64,000 nt of DNA. It comes from Cylicocyclus nassatus. Its lineage: Eukaryota > Nematoda > Chromadorea > Rhabditida > Strongylidae. Below are positions 38,263-51,508 of the stretch, in pieces. The translations under genes were made by a program, and so were the position numbers. The notes beneath the pieces are model-generated. The model made no database searches, was not told the origin of the DNA, and saw only the letters and a program-made list of their open reading frames with translations. Within the stretch, counting starts at the first letter, position 1, and each line of letters begins with the position of its first letter. The stretch lies in NCBI GenBank assembly GCA_958299035.1, contig CATQJL010000305.1:33121733-33185732 (forward strand), given 5' to 3'.

Positions 38263-40674
38263 GTTGTGATTGAACGTCATGATTGTTAGGAATATGAGCT
38301 TTGGCTTAGATTATAATCGATATTTTTTATTTGAAGGAGAAGAGGGCTAAGATAACAAATGCTAAGGGTGATTGAGCACAAATTAGAAAACTGAAGTGAT
38401 TCTCTGTAACGTCCAGGCTACCGTCTGGACAATGAACATTACTTACGGGTAGATAGAGCATGATCATCAGCACATAGGAAAACCAAAGCCTTCTCCGATT
38501 ATATGATTTTCGCATAATATTTGTAAAAGCAATCAATTTCCAATCGAGTTTTCAAAATTTTGATCGTTCAAATTTTTTCGGGTTCGCATTCGACCGTTTT
38601 ATTCAAAAAGTCTGATTATAGCAGTCAGGGTATGCAAGCCAACACCTTAGCTTTCCCTATTTATGGAAAACAGAAGCTTGCCCTTAAATTTGTGATCTTT
38701 GAAATAACAATTAGTGACTGTGCTTCTAAATTATTTAGTTTGCACATGTCTGATAGTCAATAAGGTCTGAGCCTTTCTAAGCAGTTAGTTTCATTAAATA
38801 GCCGCATAGTCTAATCACCGTGTTATTTTTCGTCCTCAAATGCAAGCCTCACTAAGCTGGATGGGACATTCAAATTTTTTAGCTAACATTTGTGTGGTTT
38901 ATGGTACAATGATTCGACGCGTCTCACATTTCCAAGATGTTTGATTTGCTTTGCTTTTCCAAAAATAATCGCATCATTTCAATAAATCACTAAAGGCCAT
39001 GGTGATGAAAAAACATTTCTTCTTTCGTTTCGTTGTTTTTGTGAAAGAGAAAGTACATGTAGAAACAAGGAAGAGATTCTTTGCACCGGTACCGGCCACA
39101 ATTCAAAACTTGACGGTGTGTGATTTTTGCACAGAAAAGAAAATAACAGAAAGAGAGAGGGAGTGAAAAAACAGAAGAGATGAGTAACTTATTGAAAAAG
39201 AGATAAAATTATGTCAGAAAACTCTTTCAACTAGCGCTTGATTGATCTTTGTATTTTTACAAAGTGAGAATTAATGATTTCCCGCGGTTTCTTACTCAAT
39301 AACCCCCAAGTGTACAACGTCAAGGCATCACAGGCGGTAGATGACGTTGCAGTAATTCGACAAATAAGACCTTTTGGGCCAGTATTCCAAAATTATAATC
39401 ATGCAGAAAGAAATTTGCTTTGTATTGAGTTGTTGTAACGAGCTTTTTCGTTGGAAAAAAAGCTAAATTATTCTGTTATCACAAAACAGGAAACTTGTTC
39501 TTGTTGAAGCAGTTGGCAGGAGACAGAAGCTGATGATTATTCCAAAATAAGTACTTTTAAAACTGCAGAAAAGCTGAAAAATTCTCTGATGCAGTGTTGT
39601 CGGAAGTGCGCGCACGCAAGTTTGCCATTTTCTCGAACTATTAAGTTGTTTTTATTTGCAAAAGTGCGAAGCCTTAGGAAATAAAAGTTTTAGAAGTTAG
39701 CAATTGTATTTTGAATAAGCACTCGCGTCATTCCACATCAGTTGCTCAAATCCAGGAAATAGTTTTTTTTACAATGTCGGAAGAACAAGATTGGTCATTG
39801 TGGGAACAATCAATCGCTTAAGAACCGGAAGATCCAAGAAAAAGATTTAGCTTTTGCGAGCGACGACAATCTTAGACCAAAAACTTAGGGAACTTATTCC
39901 CTCTTCTTCAAAAACTATTTGATGACTGGGCTTGAGCTGACTTATCGGATGTTTTTTTGTCCTTTTGCTGGTTACGTGTTAACTACTTACATACATTGAT
40001 TGTTCTTGATATGGCACGCCTTGTGCGTTATAAATATTTATATACAAATATAAAAATGATAAGAGCTCAAATCAATTTTCTGTAAAGGTAATCTAAATAC
40101 TGAGAGTAAGAGGGTACCCTTCACAAGCAGAATGTGCCAACTAACCGATATCATAATTTTTTCTCAGCACTTCAAGCAAATTCCCTTCAACTCCATTTCT
40201 TACAGTCAGCTGCGATGAACTCTTCTCCTGTTTCTGGATGCCAATTCCTCCATTGGCCTCGCAGATCGAGTTCGATCGAAACGGTTCCACAAGGCAGCCT
40301 TCACTTCTTCTGGAAATATCATTTGAGTTATAATATTTGACCGTTGAGTCCAGTTAGTGAGTCCGCTTTTGCAAGAAAAAAAAACTTGAAAAAGGGGTTG
40401 AACATTGCTAAAATTGTAATTTGATGTTAGTCACTCAACTCTGTTACAACAACGAGATTCAGAACGACGTTTCGATTCTGCTATATTGCAACAGAAAAGC
40501 GTTTATTACTGGCTCTGATGTTGGAGGTCTTTTATTCTATCATTGATAACCCTCAAGATCAAAGAGAGAATTCGAGAAGAATATTCTTTCGAAAACGCTG
40601 TAAATAATCGTTTGAAATGACAAACTGCGAACGAAGCAGAAGTAGCAAAAACTTTCATCTTACAACTTTCTTTT

Positions 40675-40920
40675 TGAAAAATAATTGATAAATTGAAGAG
40701 TTGTAAAAGAACAGAATATTTTGGAACTTCAATTCGGACTTTGAAAACTTTCTTATAACTGTCTTGTGAAAAATAATGACAAATTGAAGTACACTTGAAC
40801 AAGAATTCAAAGACTTTATTATAAGTGCCTTGTGAAAAATAATTGATAAATTGCAAGTATTACAGTTGAACAAGAATAGAATTTTTCGGAATCTGAATTT
40901 GGACTTTGGAAAGTTCATAC
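40675..40920. repeat. Imperfect tandem repeat, unit about 75-95 bp
   Basis: The block GTGAAAAATAAT(TGA)ACAAATTG...GAACAAGAAT...GACTTTG recurs about three times with drift. The minus-strand open frames over it (40506-41008) show the same repetition and are not treated as genes. Confidence 0.5.
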
Positions 40921-42142
40921 GGGCTCCCACTAGCCCGCAAGTATTTTTTCGGTACTTTTCGGGATTTGACTTTTGAGCTTTTCTCTCGCTTCTATCGAGT
41001 GCTTCCAAAATGTCGATTTATGAGAGATTCAAAAACAAGTTCAAATGTTTATCTAAATGACTGACAATTTAGAGAATTTTCTTGTCTTTTGATGAGAACC
41101 CTTCAAACTGCAGTATTTTTTACTACTCTCATCGTGCAAGCAAGTGTAGGTACCAGTAACAAAACTTCCAAATCATCTCAGTGTCAGTAGAGTATGTTTA
41201 CTATTACACCATATCAGCGTTTCCCACTTAGAACAAGTTCTCTATTCTCGTACAAAGCAGTTTTCGTAATGTTGTTTTCTAATACGCTGCGCAAGGAGCT
41301 TTGTTGATCATTTGCGTTCCTTGGCCAATGAAGGAATTCTTGCAAAAATTCTTATAATCAATTCAAACGACTTTCTTGTAAAAGCGTTTTACCGTTTCGT
41401 TGTCGGCGAAGGCCATTCGGACATTTCGAAAAACTCGGAATTGTTAAACGAGTGCAATGTTCCATGAAATACGATATGTGTTTCCGAAACGCATTCCCGA
41501 TTTCACTATTATTTTTTGGACAGAGGAATGCAGTCTAACCACATTACACGTAGCAGATTCGGTATAGAAATTACTTTCCAATGAACCGCGCTCATCTACC
41601 AAATTGCACATCTGCAACCTTCTGCAAAGAGTTTTCATTATCCGAAAAGCCTTTTGCGAGCTTCAAACCTTGTTGCAGGCAATTGTGTGTGCAGTCAATT
41701 GAGCGCATGAAAGGTAATGTGCATTTGACTGAAAATTGGGCACAGTAAAGTCAGTAAGTAGTCAGTAAAATGCCTCAAAAACGTCTATTACTGCTATTGG
41801 ACCATCAAAAGCGGTTGGATCAACAAAAAACGCACATAAATTACGAATATGTCCTGAAGAAGACTATTATTTCGTAACTTTTACACCTTCTAAACCTGCT
41901 GCACAATTTATAAAGCCAGAATAATAATAATAGCAGTTCGAAGAGGTCGAAGACCGTGAACCCCTTTTTCTAGAGGTCCTCCTCCCGCTCATCCGGGAAT
42001 CCTCAGACTTGAATCAACTATTCAGCCAATCTGATGACTTCACTATCTAATCGCGTTCGGTAAGGTAAGAAAAATTCTGCAATTCGCTTTCGGAAGGAAG
42101 AAATGAATTGACCCTCACGGCACGAAGGATGGGACTCGATCA

Positions 42143-42376
42143 CGTTCGGCCAGCTGGCACCGGGTCAGGCTGTATATCGTCTTGTGGCAAAAAGCAAAGG
42201 GGATATCGTTTTTGTGGCCGAAAAGACACAAATGCAACGTTTTTATATTGCCGTACCTTTTTTAAAGGATTTTTTACGTTTAGGGTTTAGAGTCAAAAGG
42301 GACTTTGTACGAAATTTTCAAGATCAAAGGGGACTTCGTTTTGAAATTTCCCTGATGAGAGCTAATGCCGAGCCCT
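42143..42376 (+). repeat. Dispersed 225-bp repeat, copy 3
   Basis: Contains CTGTATATCGTC, AAAGCAAAGGGGATATCG, TTTTTTACGTTTAGGGTTTA, AAAGGGGACTTCG and the end TGCCGAGCCCT, in the order of the other two copies. Confidence 0.7.
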
Positions 42377-45107
42377 GAACTCGATCGTTTTTGTTTGCTT
42401 ATTATAATAATATAAGTGAAAAATTAGCAAAATTTGGCATTCAAGTATTAGAACTTGAAAAATAATCTGGAACGTTCGCATGAAGATCACATGCCCAAAG
42501 ACATAGAAGGTGACTATGCAAAACGAGGTGATGAAGGATATTATGCTAACTGGATGAACGCAGTACCTTCTACACATACAACAAAATATTGTTGAAACAA
42601 TGTCTTTTCGATGCATTTCAAGTCGGCTTTGAAATCTGGCGTTCTGAGTACTTCTCTGTGACTTTTGAAGTTTTTTTTTTGAAATGGCCAGTAGAGTTAC
42701 ACTTTTCTGGTTTCTTTGATACCAACAAATATAACGTAAGCAGTTTTTTCATTCTCTAGTTTATGCTAATTTGCCCAACCATCACCGGTGCCTTTTATGA
42801 TCATGAAGATAAAATCACCTTCGTAATCCCATTCCCGGCACATCTAGAAGGCTTGTCATCTGGTGTTGAGCGATAAACAATGGGTGAAGTCTGCAAAAAC
42901 GGCAAATTAAATGCAATAACGCATAATATCAAAAAAGGCTTCAGGAATATGAAAGGACAGTTTTGGCAATATCTTAAAAATTTTAGTTTGGAAGCTTTCC
43001 CAACAATTTTGATTTTTTTGTGGCAGGGGAAGAGTGATCTGTTCAGGATTCTGCAAGTAGTAATATTTCTGGTAGTAAAAGGTAATGGAAGAAGAAAAAG
43101 GAGAATAAAACGAGAGTGTGTATGGCAGAAGGAAAAACCAAGGGAAACAAAGGGACATTTTGATGCACGTGATACAATCTCGACAAACAACTCTGCCTAT
43201 GTTTGACCTTCGTTTTACCACCTTTTCGTGAAGCCACGCCTCCGAAAAAGGACATAGACATTCAAAAACTTTTCCATTGCGTGAGACTGGTTCAGTGGAA
43301 AGGTACATAAATTGACCAATGACGGAGCGGACCCAAAGAACTCCCTCCCCCCCCCCCCCCCCATAAATCGGTCGAGAAGAAATTTTCAAAGGTATCGTAC
43401 ATGAATTATGAAAGCAACTGACTTGTTTACTTGTAAATTACCGATTATTTTTGCAATTTTCAAAAAATCAGGCTAGCTCTATACAAAAAATTTTGGGGTG
43501 TAGCTGCCCCCTTTCGCTAAAAATCTGAGGTTATAGGCCGGCAAAAAATTTGGAAAGTATCCCCAATTGGTGAGGGCTTGACCAGGCACATTGTTCAAAA
43601 GAAGTTTTGTCGCTCCCCTCTTCCAAATTATAATTCTCCTACCGTCATTGATAGATAACCCTGAAGTGAAATGTTTTACATTACCATTATCTTATTAACT
43701 TTATTTTAAGCAACAAAACTTCTTAATGTTAGTCGCTTCAGAGGATTCAAAAACCTCTTTTAAGAGGGAATTCCCCTGAAAATAATGTAGCAGTCTCAAG
43801 TTAGCAGTTAGAAGTAAAGCACCGAAGTCTTTACGCCCATATCTACGCAAATTGCAAGCCATTCTCAAGTCTTCTTTCCTAATCACATGAAAAAGCAAGG
43901 CAATTAGATTCTCTTACGTTGTCAATCAGATGGAAATAAAGCAGTTTCGTGTATGGCCTCATAAAAACAATGACTCTATCACTACCATTATCTTGCAAAT
44001 GCAAATGTTGCTGACTCCAACAGAACCATGCGTGATCAAGCTTTTTTTAGTTGGAAACAGCGCAAAATGCAAAAGCTTTTATTTGAGTAGTGTAAAACCC
44101 ATTAACTTACACAAAGCTTGACATGACCCGACCGTTTTCCTTCCGCAGGTGGTTGTAAATTGTAACCTAAATATATCGTCTTCGTATAAGGCGCTTTCCT
44201 TTCACAGTCCTAACTTCGAAAATGTTCGTATTAGGTTTGAACCGTTTTTTTATTAAAGATGTTCCAAAAATATGCATATGTTTATCGCTAATCTCAATTA
44301 TCCTGATTTCACGAGTACCGGACGCACCTGTTTTCTTTTCTAAGCTTGACCAACCTAAACACACCAAAACATTTCGAGGCTGAAGGTCCCTCTACCGTGC
44401 TGCTCTTTGCCTAAGGCCTTGGCCATACCTCACCCGATTTCAGTCGCTATCTGGCAATTTGCCAAATGTCTTCAAAGCTAGCACTGGCAGACCGCAGTGC
44501 ATAGTCTGTACAGCTTTCAAAGAATGATTGAAATGCACTATCTTCTGCACATTTATGTAGAATGCGCGCAAGATGTATGGACATTTGGAGTATTGCCAAA
44601 TCACGTTGCGTGCGTCTTGTACTTAAAGAAATTAGGGTTTCTCAAAACTTTCGACAACTGTAAGGTGCGAGGTATTATCATAATGATCCCTTCAATAGAG
44701 ATTTGCATGGGTCACACCCTGCTTAGCCTTTGCCTTTGGATTCTTACCGTAACCTTACTATAAAGTTAGTAAGAATCCTAGCATAATTTGCAAATTCAGA
44801 TGCAATTCCGGGAAATTGTAGAACATATAAATATTTGTGTAGTTGACCTTCCACGCTTTCGATTTCATCGATTTTGTACATGACTAGAGGGCTGTCAAAA
44901 AACTGCAAACTTTCTGAAAGAGATTAGCTGTTACGCTATGCCTAGCGCAATTCTTGACAGAGTTGAGTTATGACGGTACGGTGCGAGGTGCCTATGCAAG
45001 ATCAGCAACTACGAGTCTTTAGTGACGAGGTTTCCGATTTTCAAAACTTTTTCTGGAGGATGTCCTAATTCCGTAAAGCTAATTGGATCCTATCGCAAGT
45101 ACGTTGC

Positions 45108-45357
45108 TTAAGGCCTGAGGCATACCTGACGCGATTCGGCCAAATCGCCGCTTTCAAGCGACTTGGCGATTTGCCAGATTTCTACAGATTTATCGTGCGC
45201 GCTTCTCGAACGCATAGGCGGGTAGCTTGTGTAAGTTGTTGCAAATGGATCAAGTCCCGACCGAAGGAAGCGCATTAACGACGAGTTACAAAGAGTCGCT
45301 GTTATGCCAAATCGCGCAGCGAGCGGAATCGTGCGAGGTATGCCTTAGGCCTAAGGA
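45108..45357. repeat. Inverted-repeat element, CTTAGGCCTAAGGCATACC family
   Basis: The left end TTAAGGCCTGAGGCATACCT and the right end AGGTATGCCTTAGGCCTAAG are inverted copies, followed inward by CGCGATTCGG-type matches. A related single end occurs near 44409 (TAAGGCCTTGGCCATACCTC) and a related element at 6963-7199. Confidence 0.6.
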
Positions 45358-46078
45358 GTAAGTGATACGATACTGTGAATCAAACTTAAAGCCGACCATG
45401 AAACCGTACCTTACAGCATTGAAGCAAGAAATGTGCCAGCGTTTAAAGATTTACTTTTACTTTGCACTTGCAGCTTGGATACAAGTCTTAGACAAAGCAA
45501 AGGTTTGATCCAAGAGAAACTCGCAAAAATCTGAAAATCAAGATACTTGCAACAGGATAAGTCTACCCTCCGAATTGCCAATGCGATTACCTTACGCATC
45601 TTTTTCATACATGAATAGAAAAAAATGACCTAGGAAAAAGCAATACTCATCTTCCCCACATAAATAATCATGCAACAAACATTTGACAGTAGAAAAACAT
45701 GATACCTTCATATAAGAGTTGTTTTACGGGAGAAATCAAATTTAGCGCAAAAAAAGCTGAAAAATACGATAGAGAGACGTGTTATTGTACAAATTCTTGT
45801 ACTCGATATGAGCCAATAAGAGATTCCTAGGATTTTCTGGGACCAAAATTTTTGTGACCTCATTAAATATCCTCAGATTTTGATTCAAACCTCGTGTAGA
45901 TCAAAATCTTATACGTATAATGGGAAATAATCTTGTACGGATGATTTTCTCCAACGCCTTATTAAGCCCTACAGAAGAGAGTAGAAGAATAAGATGAAAG
46001 GACAGGACTTCTGTAAATGCACATTACTAGCCCAATGGAGAAATTAACAAAGTAAAAATCTATTCACCTGAGCTGAGA

Positions 46079-46908
46079 TCTTATATATAAAGCTGAATGT
46101 CTGTTTGTATGTCTGTCTGTATGTATGTCTGTATGTATGTATGTACGTATGTTCCGAATAGAAAATTCCATTTCTGAACCGATCCGGACCAAACTTGGCA
46201 CACATACACTACGGGCCCCGGCGGGTGTCATAGGCTACTTTTCGTCATCGATCGATATCGATTTTATCGATTTTTATCGATTTTTTTGCTGAGTTCACCT
46301 ACGGGGCTGGGAGTTGGCACAGGGGGGTAATCGAGCATGGGGATTCCGAATACAATATTGGTTTTCAGGATTATCGATTACTTTTATCGATTTTATCGAT
46401 TTTTTTGCAAAGTTTGAGCTACGGGGCTGGGAGTTGGCACAGGGGGGTAATCGAGCATGCTGATCATCCCCAAGGGGGGTGATCAGCATGCTCGATTACA
46501 CCCCTGCGCCAAATTCCAGCCCCCTAGCTCAACTTTTCAAATAATCGATAAAATCGATAAAAGTAATGGACGATCCTGAAAACTAATATTGTGTTCGTAA
46601 TCAGCATGCTCGATTACCCCCCTGTGCAAAATCCCAGCCTCGCATGTCAAAATTTCAAAAAATCGATAAAATCAATAAAAGTAATCGATAATTCTGAAAA
46701 CTAATATTGTATTCGGAATCCCCATGCTCACTTCCCTCCCCCTGTGCGAACTCCTAGCCCTGTAGGTGAACTCTGCAAAAAAATCGATAAAAATCGGTAA
46801 AATCGACATCGATCGATAACGAAAAGTGGACTTTGACACCCGCCGGGGCCCGAAGTGTATGTGTGCCAAGTTTGGTCCGGATACGGCGGAGCCGGGTAAG
46901 CCAGCTAG
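46079..46908 (+). mobile_element. Non-autonomous Helitron-like element
   Basis: Starts TC after an A and ends C-C-A-G-CTAG before a T, as Helitrons do. The 5' end reads TCTTATATATAAAGCTGAAT followed by a GTCTGTATGTATG microsatellite; just before CTAG is GGCGGAGCCGGG. Inside are inverted and direct copies of ATCGATTTTATCGATTTTT and GGGGGTAATCGAGCATG around a palindromic centre near 46470, and outer inverted segments (CGGACCAAACTTGGCACACA and inverse). No helicase is present. The class is inferred from ends and target site. Confidence 0.65.
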
Positions 46909-47760
46909 TTAGTTATAAGCTGATTTGATTATGTATGAAGGAACAAAAAACTATTTTAATAAAGTAGACCAAATATTTGAACAATATCAAGGGTGAACGA
47001 GCTATGTGTTTTTGTCGCAGTGGAGACCTCACACTACAATGACATTAAGCCATATGCGTGGTACAAGAATGATTCACTTTTCTTATTGTGTTAGCATTTA
47101 CGTGATTTCACATAATTCGATTGGTTGACTCGAAAATGTGTCGAGATAAGATAAACAGCTTCATCGACAGGTAATTATAGGAGTGGCAGTTAAGATAGTT
47201 CAGATTTGTATCAGTTGGCACTATCATTGTGTTTTAAAAAAAACTAGAAAAAGACCAATACATATATTTTAAACTTATCAAATTATGCTGGCAATGGCGA
47301 AACAAAAGCGGATGGAGAGGCGAGAATCATCCAATTTTGAAGAATTGAATGTACTCACCTGTGTAAATGAAAATGCTTCAATCGAAAAAATCGTCGCAAA
47401 GCCTCCCCTTTCCCCGCACTTCAAAAATAAGGCTTTTGCGAACTGTCTCTACACTTACGATTTTTAAAACTGTCAAGAGATATCATTTCTATAAGAATTT
47501 GGAACTGTCAAGCAGATATCATTTCTATAAGGACATTTTTAAGCAAGCACCGGAGCCAAGCAGATGCAAAACATCGTTTCTGTCGCCTTAGCGATAAGTT
47601 ACTTACCATTCCGAGCGGGCATGTAACCTTTATGCTTAAATCAATTGTAACAAAGAGGCTGAATTGTTGCACCGCCAACTGATGTTCGACAATTTTCATT
47701 GAAATCTAGTCTTGGAAAGTAAAAGTAAATAGTAGAACAGCAATGAGGAATCGGTAGATA
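46909..47760. other. Intergenic stretch, nothing firm
   Basis: No gene supported. Short frames at 47285-47591 lack splice partners. Confidence 0.45.
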
Positions 47761-48340
47761 CTAGGTTGGCCCGAAAGTTCGTTCGCACCATTTTGAAAAA
47801 TTCATAACTTCTGATTTTTCCAACCGATTTGACTGCTTTTATTATTAAATGAAAGAGCAAGTCATGCTCTTTATAAAGACATCTTAACTGCTTGCTAATG
47901 GTCATCTGTTGCATAGATAGGAGCGGTAGAAGAAAACTAGTCAAAATTCGAATTTTCTGTGTAGGGTCATAAAAAATCGGAAACTTGCAACAAAAATCGG
48001 AGCATTCGGTATTGTAGGTTCTTTCACCAGCTCTTTCTAACTGTGCAAAGTTTGCGCTGACTGAGCGTCTCTATGAAAAGTTGTGATTTTCGTTACAGCA
48101 ATACAAAAAAGCGAATTTGATTTATTTTGGCATTTTTCAGGGAATTCATATTCGAATTTTGACTAATTTTCTGCTACCGCTCCTCTCTATGCAATTGATG
48201 ATCATTAGTAAGCAATTAAGATGTCGTTATAATGAGCATGACTTACTTTCATAAAAAAATAAAAGCAGTCAAATTGGTTGAAAAAATCAGAAGTTATCAA
48301 TTTTTGAAAATGGTGCGCACGAACTTTCGGGCCAACCTAG
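47761..48340. mobile_element. TA-flanked palindromic mariner-type MITE
   Basis: The ends CTAGGTTGGCCCGAAAGTTC and its inverse are bordered by TA on both sides. The arms pair over about 170 bases (TGATTTTTCCAACCGATTTG and inverse; TCATAACTTCTGATT). The TIR resembles those of mariner elements. No coding capacity. Confidence 0.88.
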
Positions 48341-48926
48341 TACTAAGTTTTATTGGAGGAAATTCTTGACGTCTCAAAGTAGCAATAAAGAAAATAAGGC
48401 AAGAATTTCAAAAACGTTGTGCGTATGCAAGAGGAGGATTTAAATTGCGCAGTTCTGCAAATCCCAAGTGAGTCACACGAAGCACCTCAACATAATCCGG
48501 ATACGCATATAGGGGACATCAAACATCTTTTAACATTACTATTTTGATACCTTATCGCATCATATCATTACTGCATACTTCCTGAACACAAGGTAGGGCT
48601 CGCTAATGGGATGAAAAAAAAACTAGAATGATAGGGAATATGTCGATGGAAATAGTGGCAGGAAAAGTATATGGAAAGTTTGGCAACAAAATATTATTTA
48701 CACAGCCCTCATTTGCACATTATTTTGCTCATAGAACGACGTTAAGCTATGAGTTTGACGGTAATACGGAAGCAAAAGGAAGACTTGGAACTGTGTAGGG
48801 AAAGGCTCTTTGTCTTCATTGTCTTGGGATTAGCGTTGCATCAACATAGACATAAATCACCTACTGGGATGGGATTAATCATGAGTTAAGCCGATAGGTA
48901 TAATAGTTTAAATCCTACAAATAATA

Positions 48927-49875
48927 TTAGGTTGTCCGGAAATTAATGTCCGTTTTGAATTTCAACCGCAACAAGTCATACATTTTTCATTCCTGAATAG
49001 CATTCAAGGTACCATTCGATAGAGCAAAGCAAGCTCTACAAGATGGCGGTCTTGCTTTAGCAACAGCTCTGATCCACCTCGAGATCCAAGCCAAAAACTA
49101 AAAAAATTCAACCGCCCGAAAAATCAAGAAAAATCATAATTCAGTTCGTAAGAATTCTACAAAAATTCTAACTTACTCACGTAAATACTATCCATATAAG
49201 ACATATATGTACGCTATTGCCGTTTTTTCTCTCTGTTAAAAATCAAAAAAACGAACATTTTCATACTTTTGCAAAAGTGATGCTGTGTTGTCCCCACATG
49301 AGTAGATGTATACTACAAATCTGTAGAAGTAAAAACGTGGATTTTCAGCTTTTTACAAGGTTTAGTTCTCAGGAAATTTGAATTTTAGTTTGGACCACCT
49401 GACTAATGAAAGCTGTATTCGATATTTCTCGAGAACTAAAGCTTGTAGAGAGCTGAAAATTTACGTTTGTACTTCTACAGATTTGTAGTACACATCTACT
49501 TATGTGGGGACGACACAGCATCACTTTGGCAAAAGCATGAACATTTTCGTTTTTTCGAGTTCTAACAGAGGAAAAAATACGGCAATAGCGTACATATATG
49601 TCTTATATGGATAGTATTTACGTGAGCAAGTTAGAATTTTTGCAGGATTCTTATGAACTGAGTTATGATTTTTCTCGATTTTTCGGGTAGTTGGATCTTT
49701 TTAGTTTTTGGCTCGAAACTCGAAGTAGATGAAAGCTGTTGCAAAAGCAAGATAGCCATCTTGTAAAGCTTGCTTTGCTCTATCAAACGGTATCTTGAAA
49801 GCTATTCAGGAATGAAAAGTTTATGACCTATTGCGGTTGAAATTCAAAACGGACATTAATTTCCGGACAACCTAA
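48927..49875. mobile_element. Long palindromic TA-flanked element, copy C
   Basis: The ends TTAGGTTGTCCGGAAATTAA and its inverse are flanked by TA. The arms are inverted copies over nearly the full 949 bp, turning near 49400. The arms contain the GATAGAGCAAAGCAAGCTCT core near 49017 and its inverse near 49770, shared with copies at 189 and 56793. No transposase. Confidence 0.9.
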
Positions 49876-50102
49876 TACATATTCTTCCTAGTTCAAAGAT
49901 GGAACAACCAAATGTTGATTGTTTGATCTCATCCATTACAAAAAGGCTGTGGCACTTTTTGACTAAATTCTCTTGCTAAGATGTGCGATCACTTCATACT
50001 AAAAATGTTGCCGTGACGCAGTAAAAATTATTTTCTTCATACAATGACAGAGGTATGTTATAATGAAACCTACTATTTTACGCGCCCACTAAACTTCCCT
50101 AA

Positions 50103-51508
50103 AGGAGTCTCCAGACCGCGCCGGGACTGCGCCGGTTGTCGTTTTGCAGCCGGTAGCTGCTTTCGCGCCGGTTGCCGCTATTGCAGCTGGAGCGCACTGT
50201 GTCAGATTTTGTCCTTGGAGCGTAGCCTATTGGCGCTAGATGTTAGGCTTTTCGATTTCTTTGTCATCACTATTTTGTTTCCAAAGTTCTCTTCTTTGCT
50301 GTAGTAATTCATTGCAGAAATTTTTCTTTTGATCTGGATTCCTTTTTTTGGTCGTCTACGATGCTGGAAAATCGATTTATTGTCGAGCGAAACCCTTTCT
50401 AAATTCCTCTGTAGAGCTATTTAGATTGCAAGGCAAGGCCGACGTCTATCTCGTTTTGAAACTGGGTACTATGCTGGGTGAGCGAGTTACGAAAGTACTT
50501 TCTTTGTTTTTGAAGCTGTTCTATCGTGCCGAGCAGCGATTTAGCTGCAGAACTCGAATTCTCTGCACTGCTTTTGCTTTTGGTACTTCACTACGCTGAC
50601 CAACGATCTATTTGAAAGCGGAGTCATTTGGTGCCTTCCAAACCAACCTCAAATCGGAAAAGACATCGAGGAACTTTGCCTGCACAGCAGAGCAATAAGC
50701 TGTGCAAAAAATAGCGTTCCGCAAAGATTTATTAGCTCCCAGATTTGTGTAGAGGCAAGTTGCGGGCTTTCCCTGATTTTGATGGTAAAGTTAACGAAAG
50801 AGTACGAAAAACAATGCTGCATGAAGTTCCAACAAGTTCACACTTACATTCAGGGAAAGTCGGCAACCCGACGTCTTAAGTAGAAGTAGCATAGCTTCAA
50901 AACTAAAGACGAATTCAAAGAAACTTTGTCCTACGAAATTGATCAACTACCATAAAAGAATAACCTAGAAACGAATGAAAGACAAAACGCCGTTCATCAC
51001 TTTTTTGCCTAAAAAACAACCCTGCGGGAGGTGATTGAATATTCGACAATAAGTCGATTACTCCAGCATCGTAGAGCCTCCAATGAATTACTTACGGAAA
51101 GAAGAAGACCTTGGAAAAGAGTAGTGGCCAAAGAATCGAAAAGCCTAGTATTCAGTGCCAAAAGGCTCTCGCGACGCTCCAAGGGCAAAATCTGACACAA
51201 TGCGCTTCAGCTGCAATAGCGGCGGGTGTGGTGCGGAAGGCGACAATCCCCAATTTCGTGCCTATCAAAAACTCTCCGGTGTCAAAGTGACACCCCGGGG
51301 GACTACGGGGGTGGGGGTGGGGGCAGATACATTACTCAATGCCACAAGTAGAAGTCCGTGAAAGTCATTGAGACGGATGATACACAGCCTCCATTTCTCG
51401 CCAATTGTCGCCTTCCGCGTGCCCCCCATAGCGGCAACCGGCGCGAAAGCAGCTACTGGCTGCAAAAGCGACAACCGGCGCGGTTTCGGCGCGGTCTGGA
51501 GGCTCCCT
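50103..51508. mobile_element. 1.4-kb palindromic element with CCAGACCGCGCC ends and a nested insert
   Basis: The left end AGGAGTCTCCAGACCGCGCC and the right end, its inverse GGCGCGGTCTGGAGGCTCCCT, continue inward as mirrored arms (GCGCCGGTTGTCG, GCTGCTTTCGCGCCGGTTGC, TTGGAGCG...CGCTCCAA). The right arm is interrupted at about 51231-51423 by a separate small inverted-repeat element bordered by GCGGAAGGCGACAAT and ATTGTCGCCTTCCGC. High GC ends set it apart from the TA-flanked elements. The open frames at 50044-50599 and 51155-51562 follow the mirrored arms and are not genes. Confidence 0.8.
51231..51423. mobile_element. Small inverted-repeat insert nested in the palindrome
   Basis: Inverted ends GCGGAAGGCGACAAT / ATTGTCGCCTTCCGC break the otherwise mirrored right arm of the surrounding element. 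It includes a GGGGGTGGGGGTGGGGG run. It must have inserted after the host palindrome formed. Confidence 0.6.

Larger units (their letters stand above)
36103..46078. other. Gene-poor AT-rich interval
   Basis: About 10 kb without a gene I can support. It holds two copies of the 225-bp repeat, an AT-rich tandem repeat, a C run at 43347-43362 and the GGCCTGAGG-type repeats at 44409-45357. It may also contain the missing 5' exons of the GRAMD4-like gene. Two minus-strand frames with hydrophobic stretches (37316-37540 and 38327-38536) were considered and not accepted. Confidence 0.5.

Noticed and set aside
38327..38536. Signal-like minus-strand frame (MRKSYNRRRLWF) with a good gtaagt donor
   Set aside because: No downstream exon in the required phase was found, and the ATG has no acceptor upstream; it might still be a real first exon.
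40506..41008. Two minus-strand frames of 116 and 117 residues
   Set aside because: Both follow an AT-rich tandem repeat in different frames, so neither is supported as coding.
42801..43389. Cluster of overlapping frames on both strands (up to 160 residues)
   Set aside because: All frames overlap each other and a poly-C tract, with no splice or domain evidence.
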